Below, piece by piece: positions 44,945 through 52,905 of a stretch of 64,000 nucleotides of DNA; the stretch's first letter is position 1, and each line of letters begins with the position of its first letter. The stretch comes from Bdellovibrionales bacterium Ga0074139 (GTDB lineage Bacteria; Bdellovibrionota; Bdellovibrionia; Bdellovibrionales; Bdellovibrionaceae), in contig LNEB01000011.1 of NCBI GenBank assembly GCA_001464795.1, positions 62,001 through 126,000 on the forward strand, read 5' to 3'. A program made the position numbers and the translations under genes. The notes below the pieces were generated by a model, which saw nothing but the letters and a program-made list of their open reading frames with translations, made no database searches and was not told the DNA's origin.

Positions 44945-45895
44945 ATGTCAGATAAATTCCAGTACGTCATCGAAACAGAAGATTTAGGCCGCTCATTTCT
45001 GACTTATAAAAAATCAGAAGGTTTAATAAATTCCATTAAAGGCTTTTGGAACCGCGAAACCATTGAAAAAGTGGCTTTACATAAAACCAATTTAAAAATT
45101 GAACCTGGTCAAATTGTAGGACTTGTCGGAGCCAACGGAGCAGGCAAAACAACATTACTGAAATTACTTTCAGGGCTTATCTCGCCCACGACTGGTTATG
45201 CAAAAGTTTTAGGATACGAACCTTTTCAGCGCAACCCTCAGTACTTGAAAAGAATTTCTTTGCTACTTGGGCAAAAAAATCAACTTTGGTGGGATATCAC
45301 ACCTCTCGACAGTTACGCTTTACTCGCCAAAATCTATGATCTTGATGAAATGAAAGCCGCATCAAGAGTTCAAGATCTCGCAAAAATATTAGATTGTACC
45401 CATGTTCTTGAAACACAACTCAGACGCCTCAGCCTTGGTGAGCGCATGAAAATGGAAATCATTGGCTCACTTTTACATGAACCCGATGTTTTGTTCCTCG
45501 ATGAACCCACCATCGGTCTTGATATTGTGGCTCAGGAAACAATCAGGCATTTTCTTAGTTCTTATGTGAAAAATAAAGGTCCTACGGTTATTCTGACTTC
45601 CCATTATATGGATGATATTACAAGCCTGGCCGCCCGCTTACTTCTGATTTCTAAAGGCTCCCTTGTTTATGATGGAACAGTTCCTGGCTTTATCGCAAAA
45701 ACAGAATTGATTCAGACTGTGACTTATAAAATTAAAGATGCTCCAGAAATGAAAGAAGAAGTTAAGAAATCTCAACTCAATGAGTTTTTGGTTCAACTTT
45801 CTAGCATGGGCCAGATTGAAAATATTAAAATAGAGGAAACCGATTTCGAAGATGTCATTCACAGCTTTTTACAAAAGGAATCTCGGCTTTTATAA
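44945..45895 (+). CDS. ABC-2 type exporter ATPase
   Basis: 316-aa nucleotide-binding subunit. Walker A GANGAGKTT, Q-loop LGQKNQLWW, signature LSLGERMKME, Walker B VLFLDEPTIGLD, H-loop TSHY. An extra 40 N-terminal residues are present before the ABC core, as in the ABC-2 ATPases that pair with DUF990 permeases. The cargo is unknown. Its 3' end overlaps the first permease gene by 44 bases, so the three genes form an obligate unit. Confidence 0.9.
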   Translation: MSDKFQYVIETEDLGRSFLTYKKSEGLINSIKGFWNRETIEKVALHKTNLKIEPGQIVGLVGANGAGKTTLLKLLSGLISPTTGYAKVLGYEPFQRNPQYLKRISLLLGQKNQLWWDITPLDSYALLAKIYDLDEMKAASRVQDLAKILDCTHVLETQLRRLSLGERMKMEIIGSLLHEPDVLFLDEPTIGLDIVAQETIRHFLSSYVKNKGPTVILTSHYMDDITSLAARLLLISKGSLVYDGTVPGFIAKTELIQTVTYKIKDAPEMKEEVKKSQLNEFLVQLSSMGQIENIKIEETDFEDVIHSFLQKESRLL

Positions 45896-46664
45896 GCTAG
45901 CGATTGCTTCTAATCTTGAATACCGACTGAATTTTTTCATGGATGCCATGTTGCAACCAAGTATTACTTCCATTGTGGAAATGGTTTTATGGATGGCTAT
46001 TTTTAAAGGTGCACAAGCCACAACCATTGGTGGTTTTGAACAAAATTATTACTTAGCCTATGCCCTGTGGGCCACTTTCATTGCAAGGGCCACCGTCAAT
46101 TGGACTTATGAATTTAAAATGATCGAAGAGATCGATCAAGGCACTATCAATGGTCTTCTGGTTCGCCCTATGAATTATTACGAATATTACCTCAGCCAAT
46201 TGTTAGGTTATAAATCCATTACCACTGGATTTTCACTTTTATTTCCTGTGGTGATTATTTTATCCACTCAACTTCCTACTGATTGGTCACGGTTTCCAGC
46301 CGCCATGCTGCTTGTTTTTTATTATTTATTTTTTGTTTATAGTATTAGCTTTTGTATCGCATCTTTGGCTTTCTTTTTTAATAAAGTAAATTCGCTAACA
46401 GTTACAAAAAATTTAGCCATGTGGCTTCTCACAGGCGAGCTTTTTCCCTTGGATCTGATGCCAGAAGCGATACGAAAAGTATTTTTATTGATGCCCTTTA
46501 GTTCGGGCGTTTACGTGCCAGTGGGTTTTTTAACAGGGCGAATTGGTTGGGATGCTTTGTGGCAGGGGTTTATCAGCGTCACACTGGGTATTTTATTTTT
46601 CTCAGTATTGGGTGCACTACTGTGGAGAAAAGGAATGAAGGCTTATGTTGGTACAGGTGCTTAA
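45852..46664 (+). CDS. ABC-2 (DUF990-type) permease subunit 1
   Basis: 270-aa integral membrane protein with six predicted transmembrane segments. NLEYRLNFFMDA near the start, MIEEIDQGTINGLLVRPMNYYEYY between helices, and GELFPLDLMPE before the last pair are typical of DUF990 ABC-2 permeases. Starts within the ATPase gene (44-base overlap) and overlaps the second permease by 20 bases. Confidence 0.88.
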   Translation: MSFTAFYKRNLGFYKLAIASNLEYRLNFFMDAMLQPSITSIVEMVLWMAIFKGAQATTIGGFEQNYYLAYALWATFIARATVNWTYEFKMIEEIDQGTINGLLVRPMNYYEYYLSQLLGYKSITTGFSLLFPVVIILSTQLPTDWSRFPAAMLLVFYYLFFVYSISFCIASLAFFFNKVNSLTVTKNLAMWLLTGELFPLDLMPEAIRKVFLLMPFSSGVYVPVGFLTGRIGWDALWQGFISVTLGILFFSVLGALLWRKGMKAYVGTGA

Positions 46665-47445
46665 AAAATACGGCGGTATCTTTTGGGCCATTACAAAGGC
46701 CAGTGCCATTGCAGAAATTGAATTTCGCCTTAATTTTGTCATGAAAATTATCAATGATATTTTTTGGTATGCAGCACAAATTTTTACCTTTGAAGTTTTG
46801 TTTCGTCACACCAACCTTATTGGGGATTGGAATCTTCAACAAACTCGAGTGTTTTTAGGTGTTCTGTTTATTGTCGACGCTTTTTATATGACCTTCATTC
46901 AAGAAAACCTTGATCGCTTCTCAGAAAAAGTTCGTAAGGGCGAATTAGATTTATTGCTCACAAAACCCGTGAACTCTCAGTTCATGATCACTTTTGCAAG
47001 AATCTCAGTTTCATGTATTGGAAATCTTATCATCGCAAGTTCCTGGTTCATCTGGAGTCTTTCTCAGTTGCCTGATTTTAATTGGACAAAAGCTTTGTGG
47101 ATCTTTTTACTGGTGCCTGCAGGTTTTTCTGTGATGTACGGAATTAGATTCTCGATTGCAGCCCTGGCCGTGGTATTTGTCCGAGTGGATAGCATGCAGT
47201 ACGTTTGGTACCAAATCTACAGATTAGGCATGCGGCCCGATTCGATTTATATGCCATGGCTGAAATTTATTTTGCTAACCATAATTCCAGTGGGACTAAT
47301 TGCAAGCGTGCCCGCAAGAGCTGTTCTAGACCCACCGGAATTTTGGGTAATTGCGTGGTCCGTGACTGCGGGTCCCTTGATCGTTTGGTTTTCGACATGG
47401 TTTTGGAAACAATGTTTGTTACGATACCAATCTTCCAGTTCTTAA
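46645..47445 (+). CDS. ABC-2 (DUF990-type) permease subunit 2
   Basis: 266-aa membrane protein paralogous to subunit 1: EIEFRLNFVMKIINDIFWYAAQIFTFEVLF start, KVRKGELDLLLTKPVNSQFM loop (compare the equivalent loop LVRPMNYYEYY), and six predicted helices. The heterodimer would export an unknown substrate. It lies nine bases before the convergent small gene. Confidence 0.88.
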   Translation: MLVQVLKKYGGIFWAITKASAIAEIEFRLNFVMKIINDIFWYAAQIFTFEVLFRHTNLIGDWNLQQTRVFLGVLFIVDAFYMTFIQENLDRFSEKVRKGELDLLLTKPVNSQFMITFARISVSCIGNLIIASSWFIWSLSQLPDFNWTKALWIFLLVPAGFSVMYGIRFSIAALAVVFVRVDSMQYVWYQIYRLGMRPDSIYMPWLKFILLTIIPVGLIASVPARAVLDPPEFWVIAWSVTAGPLIVWFSTWFWKQCLLRYQSSSS

Positions 47446-47453
47446 AAAGAACT

Positions 47454-47816
47454 TTACTTTCTGATCTTGCATTTGAGCTCAGCCAATGGGGGAACGTTTT
47501 CACCTGAGCTGGCATGATAGATTTTCATTACACCAAATAATCCATCATTTTCGTATGTTTCAAAAATCTGATAACGAAATTTAGACGATACGAACTGAGA
47601 CTCAACACCGTTATAAGATAAATAGAGTGCACGTTGAGAGGGAGATTGAAATCGACCTTTTGTGTAAATACCAAGAGTTCCGGAATTGCCTATGCCATGA
47701 GAAATAATTTGCACAGCATAACTATCATGATCACCACAAAAAACTTCTTTTATAGGTTTGAGATCAGTTCCATAGGATTGGGACGCAAAAAATATGACTA
47801 AAATCAAAAACTTCAT
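47454..47816 (-). CDS. Small secreted hypothetical protein
   Basis: 120 aa. Signal peptide MKFLILVIFFASQSYG; mature part beta-rich with two cysteines (VFCGDHD near the start and ELKCKIRK at the end) that could bridge the termini. No family recognised. It lies downstream of rnpB on the same strand, separated by a hairpin and about 60 bases. Confidence 0.65.
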   Translation of the reverse strand: MKFLILVIFFASQSYGTDLKPIKEVFCGDHDSYAVQIISHGIGNSGTLGIYTKGRFQSPSQRALYLSYNGVESQFVSSKFRYQIFETYENDGLFGVMKIYHASSGENVPPLAELKCKIRK

Positions 47817-47845
47817 TTTAACTCCTATTTAAGTTCATTAAGGTC

Positions 47846-47869
47846 GGGGCCCCTATTGCTAGAGGCCCC
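47846..47869. terminator. GC-rich hairpin after rnpB
   Basis: GGGGCC (47846-47851) and GGCCCC (47864-47869) pair perfectly around a 12-base loop, shortly after the RNase P RNA 3' end. There is no T-run, so it may be a 3' processing or stabilising hairpin rather than a complete terminator. Confidence 0.5.
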
Positions 47870-47875
47870 TCAACG

Positions 47876-48238
47876 ATTCACCTGGCTAAGTCTATAAGCC
47901 GGATTCTGTCTTTTTGCTTAAGCGAACCATTTAAGCAAAAGAGATTGTCATTTCTCTGGGATCTTAATCTCTTAAGACCTCAAGCGATCTGACCCGGGGG
48001 CACGCGCGGGCCACACTTAAAAGCCCCCCTATTTGATCTTGCTCCCTGTAGAGTTTGACTGTTTTCACTCCAGCAGCTCCCCTTTGATCTCCCGTTCCCG
48101 AAAAAAGGATCAATGCCCTGGACATTCTCTCTGTTTCACTGTTCCTCGCCTCACGACGGAGGGGCGTTAGCCCTTACAGCGCCCAATGGAGTCCGGACTT
48201 TCCTCTGATTTTCACCAGCGACAATCCAACTTAGCATG
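47876..48238 (-). ncRNA. rnpB: RNase P RNA (class A)
   Basis: Catalytic RNA that trims tRNA 5' leaders. Conserved blocks on the minus strand are GAGGAAAGTCCGGACTCC near the 5' end (CR I), AGGGTG-like GTAAGGGCTAACGCCC, the GAGGCGAGGAACAGTGAAACAGAGA region (CR II/III), and the 3' pairing ACAGAATCCGGCTTATAG (CR V and P4 partner). About 363 bases, normal for class A. Ends are estimated from the conserved blocks. The 3' end is TAGCCAGGTGA-like. Confidence 0.93.
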
Positions 48239-48243
48239 GCAAG

Positions 48244-48272
48244 CTATTAACACATGGGGTTAAGAATCTCAA
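48244..48272 (-). promoter_or_regulatory. Putative rnpB promoter
   Basis: On the minus strand TTGAGA (48267-48272) and TAATAG (48244-48249) are spaced by 17 bases, placing a start a few bases upstream of the estimated rnpB 5' end. Confidence 0.5.
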
Positions 48273-48331
48273 CCAATAGTCTTTCAATGAGCTTTGTTCT
48301 AATAATAGGAATTCATTCTCAGGGAGTTTTC

Positions 48332-48769
48332 ATGAAAATTATGTCAATTTTGTTATCTCTATTTGTTTCTACTACCTTACTCGCTGCCGGTGGCGGCAAA
48401 GAAGGTGGCAAAGCTCATCATGATTGGAATAAGGTTTCTCCTCAGCCTGTCGCTGATACGACTAAGTCTGTAATACCTTCATCTACTAAATTAATTTCTC
48501 CCGAGTTCTTACAAAAAATTCAAGGGACCGAAGCGACTTTAAAATGGGAAGAAGTTTCAGGCACCGAGTATTATCTTCAAGTCGCAACCGATCCTGTTTT
48601 CAAATGGATGATCGTCGATTCACCCAATATGAAAACAACAGAGTACACAGTTAAAGGTTTAGAGGCTGGCAAGCAGTACTTTTGGAGAGTTTATACTCAA
48701 AAACCTGACAACTGGGTGGGTTACACAAAAGGAAATTCAGTCAAATCCTCTTTCGAGGTTGTTCAGTAA
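48332..48769 (+). CDS. Small exported FN3-like protein
   Basis: 145 aa from the ATG at 48332, chosen because GGGAG lies eight bases upstream and a signal peptide follows (MKIMSILLSLFVSTTLLAAG). After a Gly/Lys/His-rich linker there is a single fibronectin-III-like beta domain: LKWEEVSGTEYYLQVATD, then YTVKGLEAGKQYFWRVYT. Such domains bind surfaces or other proteins. No catalytic residues. The longer frame from 48254 has no SD. Confidence 0.78.
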   Translation: MKIMSILLSLFVSTTLLAAGGGKEGGKAHHDWNKVSPQPVADTTKSVIPSSTKLISPEFLQKIQGTEATLKWEEVSGTEYYLQVATDPVFKWMIVDSPNMKTTEYTVKGLEAGKQYFWRVYTQKPDNWVGYTKGNSVKSSFEVVQ

Positions 48770-48786
48770 TTGACAGCCTAAGGGTC

Positions 48787-48829
48787 CCATGATTTAAATG
48801 TAACTATAATAGGAGCATTTAAATCATGG
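48787..48829 (+). promoter_or_regulatory. Perfect inverted repeat over nitroreductase SD and start
   Basis: CCATGATTTAAATG (48787-48800) and CATTTAAATCATGG (48816-48829) form a perfect 14-bp inverted repeat. Its 15-base loop contains TATAAT and the Shine-Dalgarno AGGAG, and the start codon lies in the right arm. As RNA it would trap the start codon in a stem; as DNA it is a palindromic operator. TTGACA at 48770 with an AT-rich -10 inside the left arm could be the promoter. Confidence 0.6.
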
Positions 48830-49473
48830 AACAAAATCAAATTATCGATAGCCTTAACTGGCGTTACGCGACTAAAAAATTCGATGCAAATAAGAAAATC
48901 TCGGCACCTGACTGGAAAGTTTTGTCAGAAAGCCTGCACTTGGCACCCTCTTCTTACGGCTTACAGCCATGGAAGTTTTTGGTCGTACAGAATAAAGAAA
49001 CACTAAAGAAATTAACACCTTTGTCTTGGAATCAAACTCAAGTTGAAGATTGTTCTCACTACATTGTTTTCACAACTTTAAATAAAGTCACTGAAGACCA
49101 CGTTAAAAAATTCATCGCAAAAACAGCAGAAGTTCGCGGCCAACAGCCTAATGATCAGGGTTTAATGGCTTACCAGGACATGATGATTGGTGATGTTGTT
49201 AAAGGTCCAAGATCTGAAATTGGCAAATGGTGGTCTCAAAGACAATCCTACATTGCCATGGGTTTTTTGATGCAAACGGCAGCACTTCTAAAAATCGATA
49301 CTTGTGCAATGGAAGGTATTGATCCCAAGGGTTATGATGATGTTTTGGGTTTAACCGGAACAGGTTATGAAACTGTGGCTGCTGTGGCTTGTGGCTACCG
49401 ACACAGTGATGACAAGTACCAAACTATGAAAAAAGTCAGATTTGATACTTCTGACGTGATCAAATTCGTTTAA
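48826..49473 (+). CDS. Nitroreductase-family FMN oxidoreductase
   Basis: 215 aa. FMN-binding residues: NWRYATKKFD at the N-terminus, APSSYGLQPWKFLVV, and the C-terminal GYRHSDDKYQ. Uses NAD(P)H to reduce quinones or nitro compounds, as NfsB-type enzymes do; the true substrate is unknown. Expression is likely controlled by the inverted repeat around its start. Followed 19 bases later by the photolyase. Confidence 0.9.
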   Translation: MEQNQIIDSLNWRYATKKFDANKKISAPDWKVLSESLHLAPSSYGLQPWKFLVVQNKETLKKLTPLSWNQTQVEDCSHYIVFTTLNKVTEDHVKKFIAKTAEVRGQQPNDQGLMAYQDMMIGDVVKGPRSEIGKWWSQRQSYIAMGFLMQTAALLKIDTCAMEGIDPKGYDDVLGLTGTGYETVAAVACGYRHSDDKYQTMKKVRFDTSDVIKFV

Positions 49474-49491
49474 TCTTTTAAACTCTGGCCC

Positions 49492-50805
49492 ATGCAAAGA
49501 ATACTTTACTGGGCCAGAAAAGATTTAAGACTCCATGATAATCGCTGCCTTGAATATGCTAGTCGAACACCGGCTGAGATTTTAATAGTCTACACACCCA
49601 GTAAAGAACACCTAAGGTCTGAATCCTTCAGACAAAACTTTCAAAACGAATCCGTCATAGAATTTCAAAAAAATCTGCAAGCCAAAGGTTTAAATCTTTT
49701 CATCGCCAATGAACCGGCAGAAAAATTAATTCCAAAATTAATCGAACAGCATCATATTGACGAGCTGATTTATCAAAAGGAAATTAGCTCTGAAGAAGTG
49801 GACGTTGAATCACAACTGCAAAATCTGAAGTGCAAAATTAAATCTATTTGGCAATCCAGCCTAATATTAAAACAAGACCTACCGTTCCCTTTCGAAAAAT
49901 TTCCCAACGGCTTCACCGAATTTCGAAAAAAAGTGGAGTATGATTTAAAAATACAAAATTTAGTTGAAGCTCGCTGGGCCAACTTAAAACCCATCATGAC
50001 TGAATCACAAGCTAGACTCACCACCACTGAAAATAAAAACTTTGTGGGCGGCGAAACAGCTGCACTTGATAGGCTTCGGCATTATTTTTGGGACACAGAT
50101 GCCATTGCGGAATACAAAGAAACCAGAAATGGAATGTTACGCTTTGATGATTCGTCAAAGTTCTCGCTTTGGTTAGCCAATGGTTGTTTGTCTCCAAGAA
50201 AAATTTACTTTGAAATATTACGTTACGAAGAAGAACGAACTCAAAACGATTCCACCTATTGGATGTTTTTTGAACTTTTATGGCGGGATTATTTTAAATT
50301 TTACGCCCACAAATTTGGTAGCAAAATTTTTCAATACTCTGGCGTTGGTAAACCAAAAAAAAGACACTTACTGGAAGATGAAGAACTCAGACGTTTTGAG
50401 ATTTGGCAACAAGGTCAAACGGGTTATCCACTGGTGGATGCCTGCATGCGCGAACTATCAACCACAGGATGGATGAGCAACCGTGGAAGACAAAACGCCG
50501 CAAGCTTTCTAGCTAAGACATTACAGGTGGACTGGCGCTGGGGGGCTCAGCATTTTGAAAAGTATTTACTGGATCACGATGTGGAAAGTAACTGGGGAAA
50601 TTGGAATTATGTAGCAGGCGTTGGTACTGATCCCAGGGACCGCGTGTTTAATGTGGTCAAACAATCTTATGATTATGATCCCAGCGGAGACTACATCAGA
50701 GCATGGGTTCCTGAACTTTCTGAATTTCAAGGCTCAAGTATTATCGAACCTTGGAACAATTTAAAAAAGTTAGAAGCCAGTGGTTATCCAGAAAGAATAT
50801 TGTGA
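49492..50805 (+). CDS. DASH-type cryptochrome/photolyase
   Basis: 437-aa flavoprotein that repairs UV pyrimidine dimers using light. N-terminal photolyase domain (YWARKDLRLHDNRCL), then the FAD-binding domain with TYWMFFELLWRDYFKF, GYPLVDACMREL, SNRGRQNAASFLAK and NWGNWNYVAGVGTDPRDR; the last two blocks are DASH signatures. Length and motifs are complete. Start has no strong SD. The downstream DUF429 gene overlaps by four bases. Confidence 0.93.
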   Translation: MQRILYWARKDLRLHDNRCLEYASRTPAEILIVYTPSKEHLRSESFRQNFQNESVIEFQKNLQAKGLNLFIANEPAEKLIPKLIEQHHIDELIYQKEISSEEVDVESQLQNLKCKIKSIWQSSLILKQDLPFPFEKFPNGFTEFRKKVEYDLKIQNLVEARWANLKPIMTESQARLTTTENKNFVGGETAALDRLRHYFWDTDAIAEYKETRNGMLRFDDSSKFSLWLANGCLSPRKIYFEILRYEEERTQNDSTYWMFFELLWRDYFKFYAHKFGSKIFQYSGVGKPKKRHLLEDEELRRFEIWQQGQTGYPLVDACMRELSTTGWMSNRGRQNAASFLAKTLQVDWRWGAQHFEKYLLDHDVESNWGNWNYVAGVGTDPRDRVFNVVKQSYDYDPSGDYIRAWVPELSEFQGSSIIEPWNNLKKLEASGYPERIL

Positions 50806-51551
50806 TTTTTATTGGCATTGATCAAACAGGAGCTGTGGACACAAAGGGTAGACCTAAAAAACTTCACGCTGCACGCTTGAATGGCAACCATATCGAAGTT
50901 TTTAAAGTTTCAAAGCTAACAGATCTGGATTTGAAAGATGTTAAGATTATTGCGATCGATTCGGTGCTCGGGCTTCCCGTATCCGCATTCCCCAAAAGTA
51001 AATCGATTCGTGATCTGTTTCAGGAAGCAGCCAAGTATCAATTTAAAAAAAAAGAATTTGGCATGGAAACAGCCTATCAATATTTTCAGAGGTACTTAGA
51101 TAAAAGATCTGACTTTCCAAAACGCCAATGTGAAGAACTGGCTCAAGCCAATTCTGTTTTTCAAAAGCACCCATTTCAAAAAAATATCGGCTGTGGAACC
51201 TTTCGAATCTGGAAAGAATTGGGTGCTGATCCAAATTGGTTTTATTTATGGCCCCATGATGATGATTATAAAAATTTAAAAACAAAGCCTGTTATCATCG
51301 AAGGTTATCCAAGTCTTATTTGGAAAAAGTTGATTCAGTCACCGACAAGAAAACTAGAGAATCTAATTAATTATCTTAAGGTGAATAAAATCACAGTAAG
51401 TGAAAAGAATTTAGACCCAGATTCTGCTGATGCCGTAGTTCTGGCAATAGCAGCCAAGCAATTTCATTTAAAACCACAAACAAGAGATTTTAAAAATTAT
51501 GAACAAGAAGGTTGGATTATGGGGTTAATTGATTCAGACTCGAGTACTTGA
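50802..51551 (+). CDS. DUF429-family protein
   Basis: About 249 aa. GIDQTGAVDTKGRP at the N-terminus and IAIDSVLGLP with DSADAVVLAIAA at the end give the RNase-H-like pattern of DUF429 proteins. No function is established. The start is the GTG at 50802, overlapping the photolyase stop (GTGA); the longest frame from 50751 would add residues inside the photolyase. Co-expression with the photolyase is therefore likely. 3' end overlaps the convergent small gene by 35 bases. Confidence 0.72.
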   Translation: MIFIGIDQTGAVDTKGRPKKLHAARLNGNHIEVFKVSKLTDLDLKDVKIIAIDSVLGLPVSAFPKSKSIRDLFQEAAKYQFKKKEFGMETAYQYFQRYLDKRSDFPKRQCEELAQANSVFQKHPFQKNIGCGTFRIWKELGADPNWFYLWPHDDDYKNLKTKPVIIEGYPSLIWKKLIQSPTRKLENLINYLKVNKITVSEKNLDPDSADAVVLAIAAKQFHLKPQTRDFKNYEQEGWIMGLIDSDSST

Positions 51552-51843
51552 TCATAAGTTCTGATAATTCACCCGATTGATAGCTAGCGTATTTTTTTTC
51601 AATGGTTAAAACATCTGTACCCATAACGATATCCTTAAACAACTGAGCTTTTGCTTGCTCACCAATCTCAGCGATCAATTTGTCTTGGGACTTTTTAGAA
51701 ACAACAAGTGAGTGTTTCATATTGATCATAAGCACAGTTCCACCAATATCTGCCGCAGTTAAGTAGGCAGTTGGTAAATTAATCACCACCGGTGGAGTCG
51801 GTGATAAAAACTGTAAGAGTGCGGTAAGAGCCATGATTCTCAT
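51517..51843 (-). CDS. Small exported protein
   Basis: About 108 aa. N-terminal hydrophobic stretch MRIMALTALLQFLSP then a helical, charged domain (SKKSQDKLIAEIGEQAKAQLF). Unrecognised. The ATG at 51843 follows an AAAGGAT at a slightly long distance; a start at 51879 is the longest frame. It diverges from the duplicated secreted-protein module and so may share its upstream control region. Confidence 0.55.
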   Translation of the reverse strand: MRIMALTALLQFLSPTPPVVINLPTAYLTAADIGGTVLMINMKHSLVVSKKSQDKLIAEIGEQAKAQLFKDIVMGTDVLTIEKKYASYQSGELSELMIKYSSLNQLTP

Positions 51844-51912
51844 TATGATTTCATCCTTTTGAAGGTCTTCAGCAAACATTCATGCGAAATTGAAGCCAAA
51901 ACATTGGTCGAA

Positions 51913-52047
51913 TCGCGCCACTTGTGCGCCAAAATGAGACAATAAACCACGCCTTTTCGCGCCAATGAGGCTGACGTGAAACCAATTTCTAAAGCATTTC
52001 AATATCTTACAAATCACAGACTCTGTTTGTGGAGGTATCCCACAAAC
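51913..52047 (+). promoter_or_regulatory. Control region copy 1 with phased GCGCCA repeats
   Basis: GCGCCA occurs at 51915, 51926 and 51959, that is with spacings of 11 and 33 bases, so all three lie on the same helix face. This block and the element TATCTTACAAAT (about 51999-52010, possible -10) followed by CAGAC and CTGT are shared with copy 2. In copy 1 the leader also contains GTTTGTGG (52025-52032) pairing with CCACAAAC (52040-52047). Likely binding site for the TPR/winged-helix regulator encoded downstream. Confidence 0.6.
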
Positions 52048-52091
52048 ACCTTTAAAACCAGTTCAACAAACAAACTTAAAGGAGTTTAAAA

Positions 52092-52820
52092 ATGAAAACA
52101 CTATTGATGACATTAATTATGATGATGGGCCTCAGTGCACAATCTCAAATAACAATCGAGGAAATTGCACCTCGGTGGAAAACAGGAAGTTACTCAACTG
52201 GAAGCACGCTCGCTCACAGATTTGATAATCCGACTTATGTAGAAAGAATGTTGATCTCTGCAGAAGGCTATCGGGATTTCTCGAAGGTATATGTTTATGC
52301 TGATGGTGACTTAGTATCAGTACTAGGAGTTCCAGGCCGTGATCCTGAATACCCAGTGATTGTAAGAAAAACAATTTCATCGATCGTAATGAAATTCGAA
52401 GGACACGTACGAATCTTAGATTTCAGACTTTATATTGGAGAAACCTATTCAAATGAAAACTTCTACAGCCAAGAGTACGCCAACCTTGATACACCTGCAG
52501 AGCTTGGAAAAGCAGTACTAAAAGTCGTAGGTGATTTACAGAATTATGTCAGTGATAAAGAATTTAAAACTTACCTTCTTCCACTACGAAAAAGTGCACT
52601 TGTTTTAGCTGCAAAAGGCATGGGTCGCCCCCTACTTTCTGACAATACTCAAAGACAAGCCAGAATTATGGTTTTTCAAATTCACCAAGCTGAAAATTTT
52701 ATTTTAGGTCGATTATCTGAGAGTCAGTACTTTACTCAGCAAGTACAAACTCTACTTTTTGTTAAAGAAAAATTAGAGTCCGTTTATGAACTTCCCCGCG
52801 CCCCCCAAAACAGAGAATAA
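52092..52820 (+). CDS. Secreted first-slot protein of module copy 1
   Basis: 242 aa. Signal peptide MKTLLMTLIMMMGLSAQS. Residues about 25-130 look like a beta-sandwich (HRFDNPTYVERMLISAEGY, VYVYADGDLVSVLGVPG). Residues about 135-240 are helical and share with the long paralogues a segment reading GRPLLSDNTQRQARIMVFQ here and GKPLLPITHRKITENLRMIMV there. SD AAAGGAG. It is expressed from control region copy 1 and followed by a 14-bp hairpin. No known family recognised. Its counterpart in copy 2 is a different, shorter protein. Confidence 0.75.
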   Translation: MKTLLMTLIMMMGLSAQSQITIEEIAPRWKTGSYSTGSTLAHRFDNPTYVERMLISAEGYRDFSKVYVYADGDLVSVLGVPGRDPEYPVIVRKTISSIVMKFEGHVRILDFRLYIGETYSNENFYSQEYANLDTPAELGKAVLKVVGDLQNYVSDKEFKTYLLPLRKSALVLAAKGMGRPLLSDNTQRQARIMVFQIHQAENFILGRLSESQYFTQQVQTLLFVKEKLESVYELPRAPQNRE

Positions 52821-52828
52821 CAATCCAT

Positions 52829-52869
52829 CCAAGAATCACGCCATCCCCCGCCTTTGGCGTGATTCTTGG
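52829..52869 (+). promoter_or_regulatory. Intercistronic hairpin, copy 1
   Basis: CCAAGAATCACGCC (52829-52842) and GGCGTGATTCTTGG (52856-52869) form a perfect 14-bp stem with a 13-base loop between the stop of the first gene and the SD of the long gene. No T-run follows. It may stabilise the upstream mRNA, act as a partial terminator or set the ratio of the two proteins. Confidence 0.75.
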
Positions 52870-52905
52870 ACCCCTAATTAACGAATCAACCCCAGGAGCT
52901 ATAAA

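Noticed and set aside
48254-48331. Extension of the FN3-like protein to 48254
   Set aside because: No SD, and it would run into the rnpB promoter; the ATG at 48332 has SD and starts the signal peptide.
51997-52047. Riboswitch in the leader of module copy 1
   Set aside because: The GTTTGTGG/CCACAAAC hairpin is not kept in copy 2 and no known aptamer core is visible.
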